Source: Patiria miniata (lineage: Eukaryota > Echinodermata > Asteroidea > Valvatida > Asterinidae). From it: a DNA stretch of 64,000 nt. Each line of letters begins with the position of its first letter. Positions within the stretch are counted from its first letter, which is position 1. This document shows, in pieces, positions 25,501 through 35,079 of this stretch. The notes below the pieces were generated by a model. It saw only the letters and a program-made list of their open reading frames with translations. It was not told the origin of the DNA and did no database searches. A program made the position numbers and the translations under genes. Location of the stretch: contig NW_024037055.1 of NCBI RefSeq assembly GCF_015706575.1, positions 15,042,262 through 15,106,261 of the forward strand, given 5' to 3'.

Positions 25501-28500
25501 AAATTCATGTCATTCCAAACAGTGAAGGCCTACTATGCCATTTATCGTCAGGAAAACATGTTACTGTTTGAGACTTCAGCAATTTATGTGTGAGTTATCT
25601 ACTTCTCTTCAAAACCACACCTCTTTTCAAAAGAGATACACAATGCTTTAGATTGTCAGTAGCTTATCATTACACAAACTCAGAACTCTCATGAAGTTCA
25701 GTAGACAAGAGTGTAAGAAGGCCAAAAATATTGTGAAGAATCTTACTGATGCCTTTCCACTCCTAGATTATGACCAGAACTTTGGCCAACGTGGTCGTTC
25801 CGCGGTTCTCAATGCCCTAGGAGTGACAGAGTTTCGTGTCTTGTCCGACATCGACCACAGCGGTGGAAGGACCACTGTCAACGTGAGTGACGACAACTCG
25901 GACAACTGGAGTAATGAAGCCACAAACACACAGGCGACCTACAACCTGACCTTAGCGGACGGTGATTCCATTCGGTTCTGGGTGGAGGCTAGAGACCTAG
26001 CCGGTCACTTTGTGAGGGACAGTGTGTTAGTTCACGCTGATTCATCCCCTCCGACTATTCAAGATTTCAAGCTCATACCTGGTTTGTCGGGTATAAGGTA
26101 AGATTCTAAACTTCCCCACCTAAGCTGTGAAAACTACAAAATCAAACTAATACTATGTGTTACTTTGTTCTCTTTTTTTAATTTCAGCCATAACAGACTT
26201 GCTACAAACCGAGGCTTCTGTTTTTTCATTGCAGCGTGGAGTGTACGACTTTTGATGAACACAGCGGTGCAAGCACTGTCAAATGGCGACTCTTTCACGT
26301 CGATAACGGCACCCAGATAGAACACGTCAGTGAAACAACTCCAGTTGAACATATTGTAAGAACAAGATGAAGACAGTCTTGACTTGTAAATGTTTAATAC
26401 AGCAAATTACATTAACTCTTCTATTTAGAGTTTCCAAAAACAAGTTCATAGAAACAGGCATGTGAAAATTTAATACCGATCTTTTGATATACACCTTGAA
26501 ATATTTCTGTAATTTTTCAGGATCCTGAGGGCTGCAACCCTGCAACCTGCCTTTGTGTCCCAATTGGTGACTGCTACGCCAAAAACTACAACTCTTCGTT
26601 CGTCGTTGACGACCGTGCCTTTGAGTACTTCATCACACTGACGGTCACCAACCACGCTGGACTTGTAACTTCCCAGACATTTAAAGTAGGTGTTAGGGGA
26701 GTATATAAATAACCATTCTCACAAACTAAACTAAGCTTTAACTTCAGTTCACTTGTTAATCGTAAAGCTTGCGTTTGAACAAGATATCACCCAAATAAGG
26801 ATATAAAGGAACACAATATCTCAGTAATTAGTGAAATTTTTATCGACTTCTTTAAGTTTTGAAGGATTTGGGGAACAGTCTTTTTTTGCTATCGGAAAGT
26901 TAAGTTTAAGTTTAAGTTCAGTGTCGGAAACAATGTGCATGGACTGCCTGGCATTTGCGGTGCTAAAACCATGTCAGCACTGGACATAACATTTATTTTG
27001 GTATAACTTGATCTTCAGATACAATGAGCAATTTCTGTTTATATTTTGCCAGTAAAGCGGCACGGCATGAAAGAGTGTTGCTTAACCAGGAGTCCATGTA
27101 CACTGCAAAAACTGTAGTGTTAATTTAACACCATTCGGTATCTATATAGGACAACACCAGTAAAATTTAACACCAGATGGTCCTATATAGATACCAATGG
27201 TGTAAATTTAACACTGCAGTTTTTGCAGTGTACCACCTCAAACCGCCCAGCCCTTTACTCCCTTTACTGCCCCAATCTTCCTCACCACTGTATGGTTGGA
27301 TGGTTTATCCAATGTAATACAATCTAGTACAGGTGGTGATCGTTTGAAAGAGTTATTTGATCATTGCAGACAAGTCCCATGAAAACCGTGGACGAAGCTG
27401 CGGAAGATCTTGTATCGCAATCCAACGATACTTCCTCAATTGACGCCGGCGCCTTTGATCAAATAGCAGACCAGCTTGATGACATTGTCAACTCTCAAGA
27501 TACGTCCCCGGAAGTGAGTTATTCATTTGCATATTTTGTTTTCAAAGCATAAGACAACCATCTTTTCAAATGATCCCTGGGAAAGTTTAAACAGAGCAAA
27601 GTTAATAAATAAATTGTGCGCATATGCATGTTATTGTTCACAACTGACAAATTAAATTGGGACTTATTATAAAGTTGAACAAAGTTATTATGACCTCTGG
27701 AACACTGTACTGGGACTCTCTACCAACTATCCAGGCCAGGCCTAATCCCTAGCCCTCTGTTATTTATTCCCCATTAATTGTGAAAAAAATATACTTTGAA
27801 CTAATGTAAAGGTGTATTCAAATTTGTATTCATTCAGTTTGCTCTTTGTGTTAAAGACTTCGTGAATAGGGACAAAATAAAGATGGCCGAGCACCCAACA
27901 TTTCATTTAGGGCAAATATGAAATATCGTACTCGAACCAAATATTACTCAGGTCACGGCAAATGTCATCATTGTCGTGAACAACCTCCTGCAAGTGGACA
28001 CCCGAGAATTCAACGATTCGGAAAGCGCGGCCAACTCTTCGTCCCGAGTTGTCCGCGCCCTGGAGAGGCAGATATGGAACGTCCTGGCGGCGGGGAAAAA
28101 CATCAGCGCGGTCACAACCAGCGTGGCGGTCGTTGCGAGTCACTTCAACGCTGGTGCTCTACTCAACGGGGTAGTGTTCGCTGCTCTCTCTGGAGGCGGT
28201 GGAAGCGAGTCATTGGCTGATGAGGATATAGGTGTATTCCACGGTTCTGATGGGGACATCCCCTTGGTCAAAGTAGAAGTATCCATCAAACTTCCCGAGG
28301 AAATACTGAAACTATTTCCCACAGGTAGGTATAAGCGGTGACAGTAAAATGTTTCTAGGCCAAAAATTGAATACTAGGTTCGAAACAATTTAAAAATCGT
28401 GGATAAATAAAAAATCAAGGAGAAATCAACAACCAGGCACGTTTTCTGTATTTCGTATGAGTTTGTGGCAACTTTGCTGTGGTTTATGAGCTGAATGGCT

Positions 28501-31500
28501 GGTCCAAGAAGGCAAGCTAATTAACGCCCTTTTCGCAAATCAGTGACTGACTCACCGACTCTCACTTGCTAGCCGGGCAGTGCTATTGTTGAGGTTTACC
28601 TGTAACGCCAATGAACGGGCTAAGTCTTGCCCATTGTGTACACCAATGCATGAAAAGATTGCCAGTGAATAGCCATTTTGATTCAGTTGGTAATGTTGTG
28701 GCCCGTTGGACCAGATTTACAAAACTTGCATAGCCTTTTTAACTAAGAATGTATTGTTTGAATTAATAAATTTGCACTTGGTTCGTTCCATCTGTCTTAT
28801 TAAACAGGCAGTGCTGTACCCATCAGCTTTGTCATGTATGAGAACAGTAATCTCTTCCACTCCAAGCAAGTAGACAACGCTTCGTCAACGGAGTTCCCCA
28901 CCGCCATCGCCAGTCGTATCATCTCTGCCAGTGTACCAAATGTCAGCATCAGTGATCTCCCATATGACAGTCCAGTTGTCATTGCCTTTCATTTAAAACC
29001 TGTAAGATCACAAATGTGTCGTGCTGTCTTGTAACTTGCTTTCCTCATAGTTAAAAATATAGTTCGGCAGTAGTCCTTATTTTGCTTTTGTTGTGTTTCC
29101 CTCCAACCGGCAGGAAATATTAAAAACAAGGCGCGTTTCTTAGTTCTTTCTTAGCCTAAAGTTAGTTTGTATGTGAAGACTGTAAACAGCTGATCATAAA
29201 CTATTGAGTTGGTGGAATATTATTTAGATTGATCATATCAGAAGGGTTCCACGTTTTGTATGCTTAGGATCACAGCAGTAAACAGTATACGCTGTAAGCA
29301 CTAAGCATATTAAGGAAAATCGATGATTGAATAATTGAATAAAAAGTTGCCTGAGTTACCACTTGTGGTATACGTGTTCAATAACTAAACATTTGCGACT
29401 TGTAGCGCAAAAACTTGCCGCGATGTCACAAATTCGGATTCGCACTTGAGCCGAGTACGAACTGGCCCTATTGTGGTTGACGCCATTTTTCTGCTCAAGT
29501 TCTTTGATCCTTCTTAATAATAATTAAATAATAATAAAAGCGCTGGGATCTATAGGAAAACCTACTCACTGCGCTGGGAGATAAATGAGTACATTGTAAT
29601 TGAATTTCCAATACCGCAGGTACAGGTGTCGAGTCCAATGAAGAACACCGAGCAGACGGAGACCTGCGTCTTCTGGGATTTCAATCTTCGTCACGGAATC
29701 GGTGATTGGTCACCTGAAGGTTGCAGGACAGACCAACTGACCAATGGGAGAATAGTTTGCCTGTGTGACCACGCGACCAATTTTGCCGTACTTGTGGTAA
29801 GCCTTCGTATAGGAGATAGAGAAACAAGCAAAGTAAATTTCAAGCACAGTATTTGAGACGTTGGTATCCACAGGACTATTGTACATAACAATCTTCAAGT
29901 TTCCCCAAATAATTAGTCAACTTCTTTTCTTTCTTATTGCAGAATATCCATGGCAAAAAGTTCACCAGTTTGGCTTTGGATATTATCAGCAAAGCTGGAT
30001 GTATTGTGTCCATCGTGGCTCTAGTCATCACCATTGTCATATACTCATCATTAAGGTAATTTGTTAGGAAATGCTTTTATTTATTGAGCAGGTATTAAGT
30101 CAGTCACAAGTTATTGCAATGAAAAGCATTGTATTTACCTAAGAAGTCTGTAAAAAAAATATAGCAAGCGACCAAGCAAGCGTGCAAGTGAGTATAATGA
30201 TATTGAACTCAGAAATTGTAAGGCTCTAGCTCTTACCAATTCTTCAGTCAAACACAATCATGAGGTGCCATGACCTTGTGTTCTGGAGCAAGTTTGTGGT
30301 CTACGGGTAATTCTGCAGGTTGTGGGTTCGAGTCCAGCCTGGGGTTGTGGTGCGTGTGCCCTTGGGCAAGGCACTTTGTCACTCATTGCTGTGAGGGCAG
30401 AGTTGGTTACTGTGAGAGGTTGATTACGGCCATTAGCGCCGAAATGGCTGCATACCGGCCGTATGTGCTCCCATAGGGAGTTGAGAAGGTTTCAAGAGTG
30501 TTGCCCATTAAAACAAGAATAATTTCAGTTGTAAAGCGCTTTGATACCCCGTTGTGGTGTAAACGCGCCATTTAAATGCTTGCTATGCTAATGGGTAAGC
30601 CGCCCTCAGGTAAACTTGTGTAGGATCGAAATGTTAGACCTGCTAATTTGTTGATTTAAATATTTCAGGTCAATCCAGTAAGTGAGCAGTTCGCAGCACT
30701 TTTATTCTTTTAAACAATATTGCTTGTTGGATGATACAGGTCGTTGAGATCGAAGACTCCCAGCCGCATCCTCATTAGCTTCTCACTGTCTCTGCTGTGT
30801 CTCTACCTGGTCTTCGTGGCAGGCATCGAGCAGACATCGTCCCGCGTGGTGTGCATCGTGGTAGCCGTCTTGATGCACTACTTCACGCTGACGTCCATGG
30901 CCTGGATGGGCGTGGAGGCCGCGAGCATGTACCTCAAGCTGGTTAGGGTTTTCAATTCCGACGTGGAGCACTTCATGATCAAGGCGTCTGTCGTTGCTTG
31001 GGGTAGGTAATCAGAGTTCCAGTATATGTGTCCAAGTGTTGAGTCACAAAGTTTGAGCTGAGGAGTCAAAGTCACAAGTCATATGGATCAATTCTGAGTC
31101 TTGAGTTAAGAATCACTTAGTCCCAGTGTGAGTCCGAAGTCACTTACGTTCAAGCCCGAATTCAGGTCTCAAGTCAGTTGGTTTGATTCTGAGTCAGAGT
31201 CTGAGTCATAAGTCATGTGGTCAAATCTGAGTCTCAGTCACGAGTCACTTAGTCCCACTCTCATCCCAAGTCACTTTGTTCAAGCCTGAGTACAGGTCTC
31301 TAGTCAGTCGGTTTGATTCTGAGTCAGAGTCTGAGTCATAAGTCATGTGGTTAAATCTGAGTCTTGAGTAACAAGTCACTGGGTGCCAGTGTAAGTCACA
31401 AGTCACTTTATTCAAGTATGATTTCAGGTCTCAAGTCAGTTGGTTTGATTCCAAGTCTGAGTCACGAGTCACATGGTTTGCGTCTAAGTCTCAAGTCACT

Positions 31501-33270
31501 CGGTTCAAGTCCGAGCCCCAAGTCACGTGGTTCTTGTCCGAGTTCCAAGTCACTTGGTTCTAGTCTGAGTCCCAAGTCACTTTGTTTTAGTCTGAGTCCC
31601 AAGTCACTTGGTTCTAGTCTGAGTCCCAATTCACTTGGTTCTAGTCTGATTCCCAAGTCACGTGGGTCTAGTTTGAATCCCAAGTCACTTGGTTCTAGTC
31701 TGAGTCCCAAGTCACTTGGTTCTAGTCTGAGTCCCAAGTCACGTGGTTCTAGTCTGAGTCCCAAGTCATGTGGTTCTAGTCTGAGTCTCAAGTCACTTGG
31801 TTCAAGTCTGAGTCCTAAGTCACTTGGTTCTAGTCTGAATCCCAAGTCACGTGGGTCTAGTCTGAGTCCCAAGTCACTTGGTTCTAGTCTGAGTCCCAAG
31901 TCAATTGGTTCTAGTCTGAGTCCCAAGTCACTTGGTTCAAGTCTGAGGCTCAAGTCAGTTGGCTCAAATCTGAGTCCCAGTCTTAATTGCTTGATACAAT
32001 TTCGACCCTGATGAGTCACCGCCACGATTCCCTTGGTCTGGTCCCAGTCCTGATCAAACACCTGGTTCAAGTCTTAGTGGTCTCAATTGGGTCAGAGGCC
32101 AGGACCGAGTCACAAGGCATTTTGGCCTAATCCGAGTCCCAAGTCACTTTGTTCAAGCCTGATGAGTCCATGTCTCAAGTCAGTTGGCTTGATTCTGAGT
32201 CTGAGACATGGTTGATTCTGAGTCTTAAGTATTGAGTCACATGGTTTGAGTCTGCATCCTTATTCACTTTGTTTATTCTGAGTCCAAGCCCCGAGTCACT
32301 TGATTTGATTCCGAGTCTGTGTCACGAGTCCCAATTCGCTGGTTTCAGATCTGAGTCCAATCACATGTCGAAGTCTGAGTTTGCTGTCAATGTGACTACA
32401 TGGTGTATCTGTTTTACATTTAACATTTTCATTTTTCTAAAATTTCAGGTCTTCCATCGCTCGTCATTGATGTGATATTGGCAGTAGATTATACAGTGTA
32501 TGACAATGAATACAGGTCAGTCCTTACTTGAAATATTACACAAAGTAATTTTACAGCAGTCTTTATTTGACGATGGAATTTTGCTTTGCCGTGCCTTCTT
32601 TCATTGCAAGATCAAAGGAAAGGTCTCCGATTTCAGATAGTGGCTTAGCATTGAGGGCCTTTGCTCGGCTGCTCATTAAAATTCATTATTAATACAAATG
32701 TTTCTTCGCAGTTGCTTCTTGAAGCCTGGAGCTGCTTTCTTTTTCGGTCAGCTGCTTATCATAGGACTGGTCTTCCTTTTTAACGCCGTTATCTTCGTGC
32801 TGATCTCGCGCAAGTTCCTGTGCAGAGACAAGACACTCCAGAGCACCGCCAACACGAGCAAGAAGAAGCAAGGCACAGCCATGAAGCGCCTGCAGAACAT
32901 TGCCGCCGTCTCGTTACTGCTTGGCATGACTTGGGTCTTCGGTCTGCTGTCCATCTTCGAGGCTTCCAGCTTCACCTTCCAGGTCATCTTTGCCGTCTGC
33001 AACTCCCTCCAGGGCCTGTTCATCTTCCTTCTGTTTGTCGTGCGCCAGGAGAAGATCCGCGCGTCTGTGATGGCCCGCCTGCGAGGACGAAACCGGGTCG
33101 ATGCCAACGCGACCACCGCTTCCTCAGTCAGCAAGTTCATCAGCAACGCTGAAGAAGATAAAGAGCCAGGTTCAAATGAACTCACTGACGACATCATACT
33201 CTCAGAAAAATACGAAAAGGATAACGGTGCTCCCAACAGCGCCGAAACAGCCGAGACTACATATCTTTAA
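13495..33270 (+). CDS. Adhesion GPCR gene B, complete: WSC-CCP-EGF-like-ectodomain-GAIN-GPS-7TM
   Basis: I assembled 21 exons: 13495-13585, 16099-16374, 18229-18450, 20657-20797, 21205-21309, 21610-21864, 22327-22456, 23213-23426, 24351-24531, 25078-25383, 25767-26097, 26235-26355, 26521-26685, 27370-27513, 27952-28324, 28808-29001, 29626-29796 (or from 29620), 29943-30055, 30740-31002, 32449-32515, 32712-33270. All junctions are AG/GT and phases agree; the sum is 4422 nt, 1473 residues plus stop. The matching exons of gene C have the same lengths, which supports the model. Inferred role: a cell-surface receptor whose N-terminal WSC and Sushi modules bind carbohydrate or protein, with signalling by a G protein through the 7TM domain. 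The least certain boundary is the exon 6 acceptor at 21610. No stop or frameshift is seen. The gene lies head to tail with A (7.9 kb upstream) and C (5.0 kb downstream). Confidence 0.85.
13632..13978. repeat. G-run/C-run element in intron 1 of gene B
   Basis: It starts GGACGGATCCAG, followed by a G run of over 40 bases, and ends in a C run with GATCCGCC, so short ends are inverted. The interior contains GTGGATCCA, TTCGGGGCCCGCTGAAGGGC and TTGCGACGTCACTT. The same element lies in D (63040-63335); C keeps only its left half (about 38370-38515). Confidence 0.6.
14025..14430. repeat. Two-orientation TCCGAA / TTCGGA array
   Basis: Degenerate units of about 20-30 bases around GTCCGAA (with GGTTCAATAG and similar words) run from about 14045 to 14290, then change to TTCGGAC orientation to about 14430. 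The two halves could fold on each other. A related array lies in gene D intron 1 (63370-63630). Confidence 0.6.
14726..15090. repeat. Foldback MITE in intron 1 of gene B
   Basis: The ends GGACAATTTTGGAAAATGT and ACATTTTCCAAAATTGTCC are exact inverted repeats of 19 bases. The left end also appears near the right edge of the window (about 63920) in intron 1 of gene D. Confidence 0.65.
16099..16374 (+). CDS. Gene B exon 2: WSC domain
   Basis: This exon encodes residues 31-122. It starts GCYVDK, followed by WCIANC, GLESGNECYCGND, CNMTCEGNAGQTCGG and a final IEVYR, the regular cysteine frame of WSC domains. These domains are known from yeast stress sensors, polycystin-1 and Kremen and are thought to bind carbohydrate. 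Eight cysteines are present, with sequons at NCS and NMT. The exon is phase 1-1, so the domain is a self-contained cassette that can shuffle. Confidence 0.85.
16512..16985. repeat. Gene B-specific insertion with diverged ~24-bp repeats
   Basis: Gene C passes directly from TTAAAGTACCA to ATTACTGTGTGTGATG at 39040-39060; gene B has about 470 extra bases in between. Words such as AAGGTACAACGTCAATATTAA, with variants AAGGTTCATATTG, recur. No coding signal. Confidence 0.6.
17061..17198. repeat. (GAATT)n microsatellite, about 27 units
   Basis: A pure pentamer run in intron 2 of gene B. At the same place gene C has only about 8 units (39127-39168). The open frames across it are artefacts of the repeat. 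Confidence 0.97.
17217..17685. mobile_element. Long-TIR MITE with 9-bp target duplication (Mutator-like)
   Basis: The element runs TAGCCCCATAAATGTGGCC ... GGCCACATTTATGGGGCTA, with inverted arms of about 200 bases around a short centre. GGAGAGGTC is duplicated on both sides (17208-17216 and 17686-17694). Gene C holds the empty site with one GGAGAGGTC (near 39178-39186). Long inverted repeats with a 9-bp duplication fit the Mutator/MULE group. It encodes no protein. Confidence 0.82.
17780..17995 (-). repeat. Possible SINE-like sequence in intron 2 of gene B
   Basis: The minus strand reads GGTTGCAGGTTCAAGTCCC and a second, weaker GGTTGCATGTTCAAGTCC, both similar to RNA polymerase III box B. 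Gene C has the same at about 39265-39475. Box A is not clear. Confidence 0.35.
18229..18450 (+). CDS. Gene B exon 3: Sushi/CCP domain
   Basis: This exon encodes residues 123-196. It has the CCP pattern of four cysteines with a C...Y at the middle (RLRYTCHRGYYL), VTCVTG, and a conserved tryptophan (SSWD) before the last cysteine (KCPG). Sushi modules mediate protein-protein binding, for example in complement factors and selectins. The exon is phase 1-1. Its second half differs strongly from the gene C copy, while its first half is identical at the protein level. Confidence 0.82.
18451..20656. other. Intron 3 of gene B
   Basis: Non-coding, AT-rich, about 2.2 kb. It contains an inverted pair (ATTTCCATATCTGGCTATCAC near 20260 and GATGGCCAGATATGGAAAT near 20432) and another (GCCTTGTGGAGA near 20528, TCTCCACAAGGC near 20573), which suggests old foldback elements. 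An open frame at 20027-20401 lies in this repeat and is not taken as a gene. Gene C keeps nearly the same intron, minus about 450 bases near 18500-18760. Confidence 0.6.
20657..21309 (+). CDS. Gene B exons 4-5: cysteine-rich EGF-like region
   Basis: Exons 20657-20797 and 21205-21309 encode residues 197-278. Exon 4 has CxxCDGDYG spacing (QQCDQCDGDYG) and ends NNGSECR; exon 5 continues QCSW...CYPGSC...CTCSSGFLGPDC, a typical EGF/laminin-EGF ending (CxCxxGFxGxxC). Both are phase 1-1. The role is probably a stalk or protein-binding spacer. Assignment of exon 4 to a named family is uncertain; exon 5 as EGF-like is fairly safe. Confidence 0.72.
21610..26685 (+). CDS. Gene B exons 6-13: beta-rich ectodomain with D-x-AG repeats
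   Basis: Eight exons encode residues 279-846: 21610-21864, 22327-22456, 23213-23426, 24351-24531, 25078-25383, 25767-26097, 26235-26355, 26521-26685. I do not recognise a named family over the whole stretch. Similar short motifs recur: ADDLAGI (exon 9), VDNAGNF (exon 10), ARDLAGHF (exon 11), VTNHAGLV (exon 13), each following alternating hydrophobic residues. This suggests tandem FN3- or Ig-like beta-sandwich modules. There are many sequons (NGST, NSS, NVT, NAT, NVS, NLT). Exons 12-13 carry cysteines (VECTTF, EGCNPATCLCV, GDCY). The module identity is inference. Confidence 0.65.
22585..23004 (+). mobile_element. Probable solo LTR (Ty3/gypsy-like) in intron 7 of gene B
   Basis: It starts TGTAACGGACAG and ends ACGCTACA, so it has TG...CA ends, and is flanked by CTAC on both sides (22581-22584, 23005-23008). 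An internal CAATAAAG could be a polyadenylation signal. No internal retroviral genes are present. Gene C has the same insertion with the same flanks. Confidence 0.55.
23525..23835 (+). repeat. tRNA-derived SINE in intron 8 of gene B
   Basis: A box A (TGGTCTAGCGG, 23536-23546) and a box B (GGTTCGAGCCC, 23579-23589) are spaced as in a tRNA gene. A non-tRNA body follows (CCCTTGAGTAAGGCGCTTAA, AACAGACTCGCTGCTGTGG) and an AT-rich tail. The tRNA-like head is not a complete cloverleaf, so it is not called as a tRNA gene. Confidence 0.75.
27101..27230. mobile_element. MITE with TA target duplication, intron 13 of gene B
   Basis: Inverted ends CACTGCAAAAACTG and CAGTTTTTGCAGTG, with further inner pairing (GGTATCTATATAGGAC / GTCCTATATAGATACC). 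TA lies on both sides (27099-27100, 27231-27232). Gene C has the empty site ATGTACCACC near 51447. It fits the Tc1/mariner group by target. Confidence 0.82.
27370..29001 (+). CDS. Gene B exons 14-16: GAIN domain
   Basis: Exons 27370-27513, 27952-28324 and 28808-29001 encode residues 847-1083. The first part is helical (VDEAAEDLVSQ..., FDQIADQLDDIVN), as in GAIN subdomain A; the rest (VVNNLLQVDT, VRALERQIWNVL, VSIKLPEEIL, ISFVMYENSNLF, IISASVPNVSISDL) matches the beta-sandwich of subdomain B. In adhesion GPCRs the GAIN fold catalyses cleavage at the GPS that follows. Phases are 0-0, 0-1, 1-0. Confidence 0.8.
29620..29796 (+). CDS. Gene B exon 17: GPS autoproteolysis motif
   Basis: This exon encodes the four-cysteine GPS: CVFWDFNLRHGIGDW, EGC, then CLCDHATNFAVL. 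Cleavage is expected between A and T of H-A-T, at the usual H-x-T/S site where HLT or HLS is most common. The new N-terminus would be TNFAVLV, the tethered agonist. Two acceptors six bases apart (before 29620 and before 29626) both keep frame and would add or drop two residues. The exon is phase 0-0. Confidence 0.85.
29943..33270 (+). CDS. Gene B exons 18-21: seven-transmembrane domain and tail
   Basis: Exons 29943-30055 (TM1), 30740-31002 (TM2-3), 32449-32515 (TM4) and 32712-33270 (TM5-7 and tail) encode residues 1141-1473. Family marks are HYFTLTSMAWMGVEAA in TM3, AWGLPSLV before TM4, SCFLKPG in ECL2, LLGMTWVFG in TM6 and NSLQGLFIFLLF in TM7. The cytoplasmic tail of about 65 residues is rich in K/R then D/E and ends TTYL, which fits a class I PDZ ligand (S/T-x-L). 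A 1.4-kb minisatellite fills the TM3-TM4 intron. Confidence 0.87.
30262..30600 (+). repeat. tRNA-derived SINE in TM1-TM2 intron of gene B
   Basis: Box A TGGTCTACGGG (30297) and box B GGTTCGAGTCC (30325) lie closer together than in a standard tRNA. The body has GTGTGCCCTTGGGCAAGGC, and the end AAAGCGCTTTGATACCCC is typical of deuterostome SINE tails. Confidence 0.72.
31015..32380. repeat. 27-bp minisatellite in TM3-TM4 intron of gene B
   Basis: The core 31500-31960 repeats a 27-base unit containing AGTCCCAAGTCACTTGG and TTCTAGTCTG; the flanks are degenerate. Because 27 is divisible by three, the array is open on both strands (an SLSPKSLGS-type repeat on +, RLEPSDLGL-type on -). It begins just after the TM3 exon donor and ends before the TM4 acceptor, so it is intronic. 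Confidence 0.92.
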
Positions 33271-35079
33271 TCCATTACCTTTCCAAAGCTTTATGGTTTG
33301 AGGTTAATGATATTCAGAATTCAGTAGTAGTAGTGAAGCGGTACAGCATTTAACATGCTTTAAAGACTTTTTAAAATTAAAACAAAATGAAAACATAGAG
33401 GTCATTTTGTTCGGGGCAAAAGTGCTAGATAAAAAGTTAACGCTGTTCCTTAAAGGGATACATGATTTGCTGTGTGTTTCTTTAACGGTGCTTCATTTGC
33501 TCTTTGTGCATTTGTTTTCTTTTAGGATGGCGCCACAATTCAAAGTAGTGGCATGAATATTCTATACACAGAGTGCTATAATGTTGGATCCTTCATTCAA
33601 ATTTTTCCCGTTATTAGGGGGCTTCAAGTTTATGTAGTCTGGTTTACATATTGAACCAACGTTAAAGAGCAGTGATCTTTCCTCCAAATAATCCCAACTT
33701 TTCCATAAGTTAACGCAAGTCGTCTCCAGTTAGTTACATGTAATATCCTAGTCAAATCAAGAGTTTATAGCTCATCATTCCCCAGCATAGTAAATAGAAG
33801 TTATGACTTTTTGGTTTGATTTTCGAATCACGTTTCAGAAATGTCAGTACATATAGATCATCAACATGCAGTGTGTAGATTTGGCTTGTACTGACCTGTA
33901 CATGCAGTTTGCGAAGCACATCTGTCTAGAATTTTGTTGGTGCTTTTATAGTGTCACAACTTGGCCAAACAATTTTGCATTGGGATTTATGTGTTTACTG
34001 CAAGTTCTCTTAGGTGAAAAGTGTTTATCTCTGTATGATAATTTTTTCAATCCGGTGCTGACTTCCCCAACTAATTAGCACACTTACACAGACTTCCTGT
34101 ATTATTTAAATGCTCATGATCGTTTATTTTGTATTTTATTTCCGCAAACCTTCCGTTGTGAAACCTTTCTTCCGAACTACTGAACCATTATCTTCCTTCC
34201 GTCAATCGACCAACCTGCCAAACCTCAGAACTTCAGATCATTAAGCCCGGTTCATACTCGGCGCGAAAGCGAAAGCGAACGCCAATTGGCGTCATGGCAA
34301 GTATTCGCGCTGCGAATTCGTAAAGTTGAGCGCATTTCAACTCGGGCGAATTTGGCAGCGAACGTTTCTTGACGTCAAATTCGCTTCGCATTCGCACTCT
34401 TTGTTCCATAAACTTGCAACAGTCATCAGTGTATTCAACGGTACTACAACTCTGTACACCGGGTTTCTGCATAACTCTGCATAGTTAATTCCCGTCACCA
34501 ATTTGACTTGCATTAATCCAGTCAGAATCAACCAAGGAAGTGTGATTGTACAATTTTACTTTAATACTCATCAATGCAGCTGTAGCTCAAGTTGGTTACA
34601 CACACATTTAGGGAATGTCCGATTATGTAAATAGTATGCCTAATGTGGAATGAATAACGATGACGTCATCAATTAATTTGTTATTATTTTGTCTTTACTT
34701 TAAAAAGTGTTTGTGTTTCAAATATAGATTTTCTTTTTTTGCAGTGTTTTGTATCATTTAGAAAATATATAAATTGATAGACGTTTCAAAATTATCTTCT
34801 TTCAATTATCAGTAAACAACTTGTATTGTCCACTGTGGACATTCAACGATTCTAGCTTTACATTAAAATTATACTGGAGTTAGATTAAAGTTTTTGACTT
34901 TTTCCTCGGTCTTTATATAAGCAGCGTATGTGTTAAAACGGTATACGTACGTGTTTGGATCATATTTTGAGCTTTTTCTGACTTTGGTTTGTGACATAGC
35001 ATTACAGGTGTTTTTTTTTTAATTGTTATTTTTTTTCGTTATTTTGTCTTTTACCCTGCTCCATATATTGCAAAATATT

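Noticed and set aside
26186..26234. Earlier acceptor for exon 12 of gene B (TTTCAG before CATAACAGACTT)
   Set aside because: It gives a different frame that meets no downstream exon; the acceptor at 26234 keeps the frame and the cysteine pattern.
31462..32070. Open frames of about 200 codons on both strands in the TM3-TM4 introns (also 56270-57003)
   Set aside because: They arise from a 27-bp tandem repeat, lie wholly within an intron with good splice sites, and have low-complexity translations.
34233..34531. Minus-strand open frames, repeated at 59200-59498
   Set aside because: They overlap a partial repeat beginning GCCCGGTTCATACTCGG and show no protein family signal.
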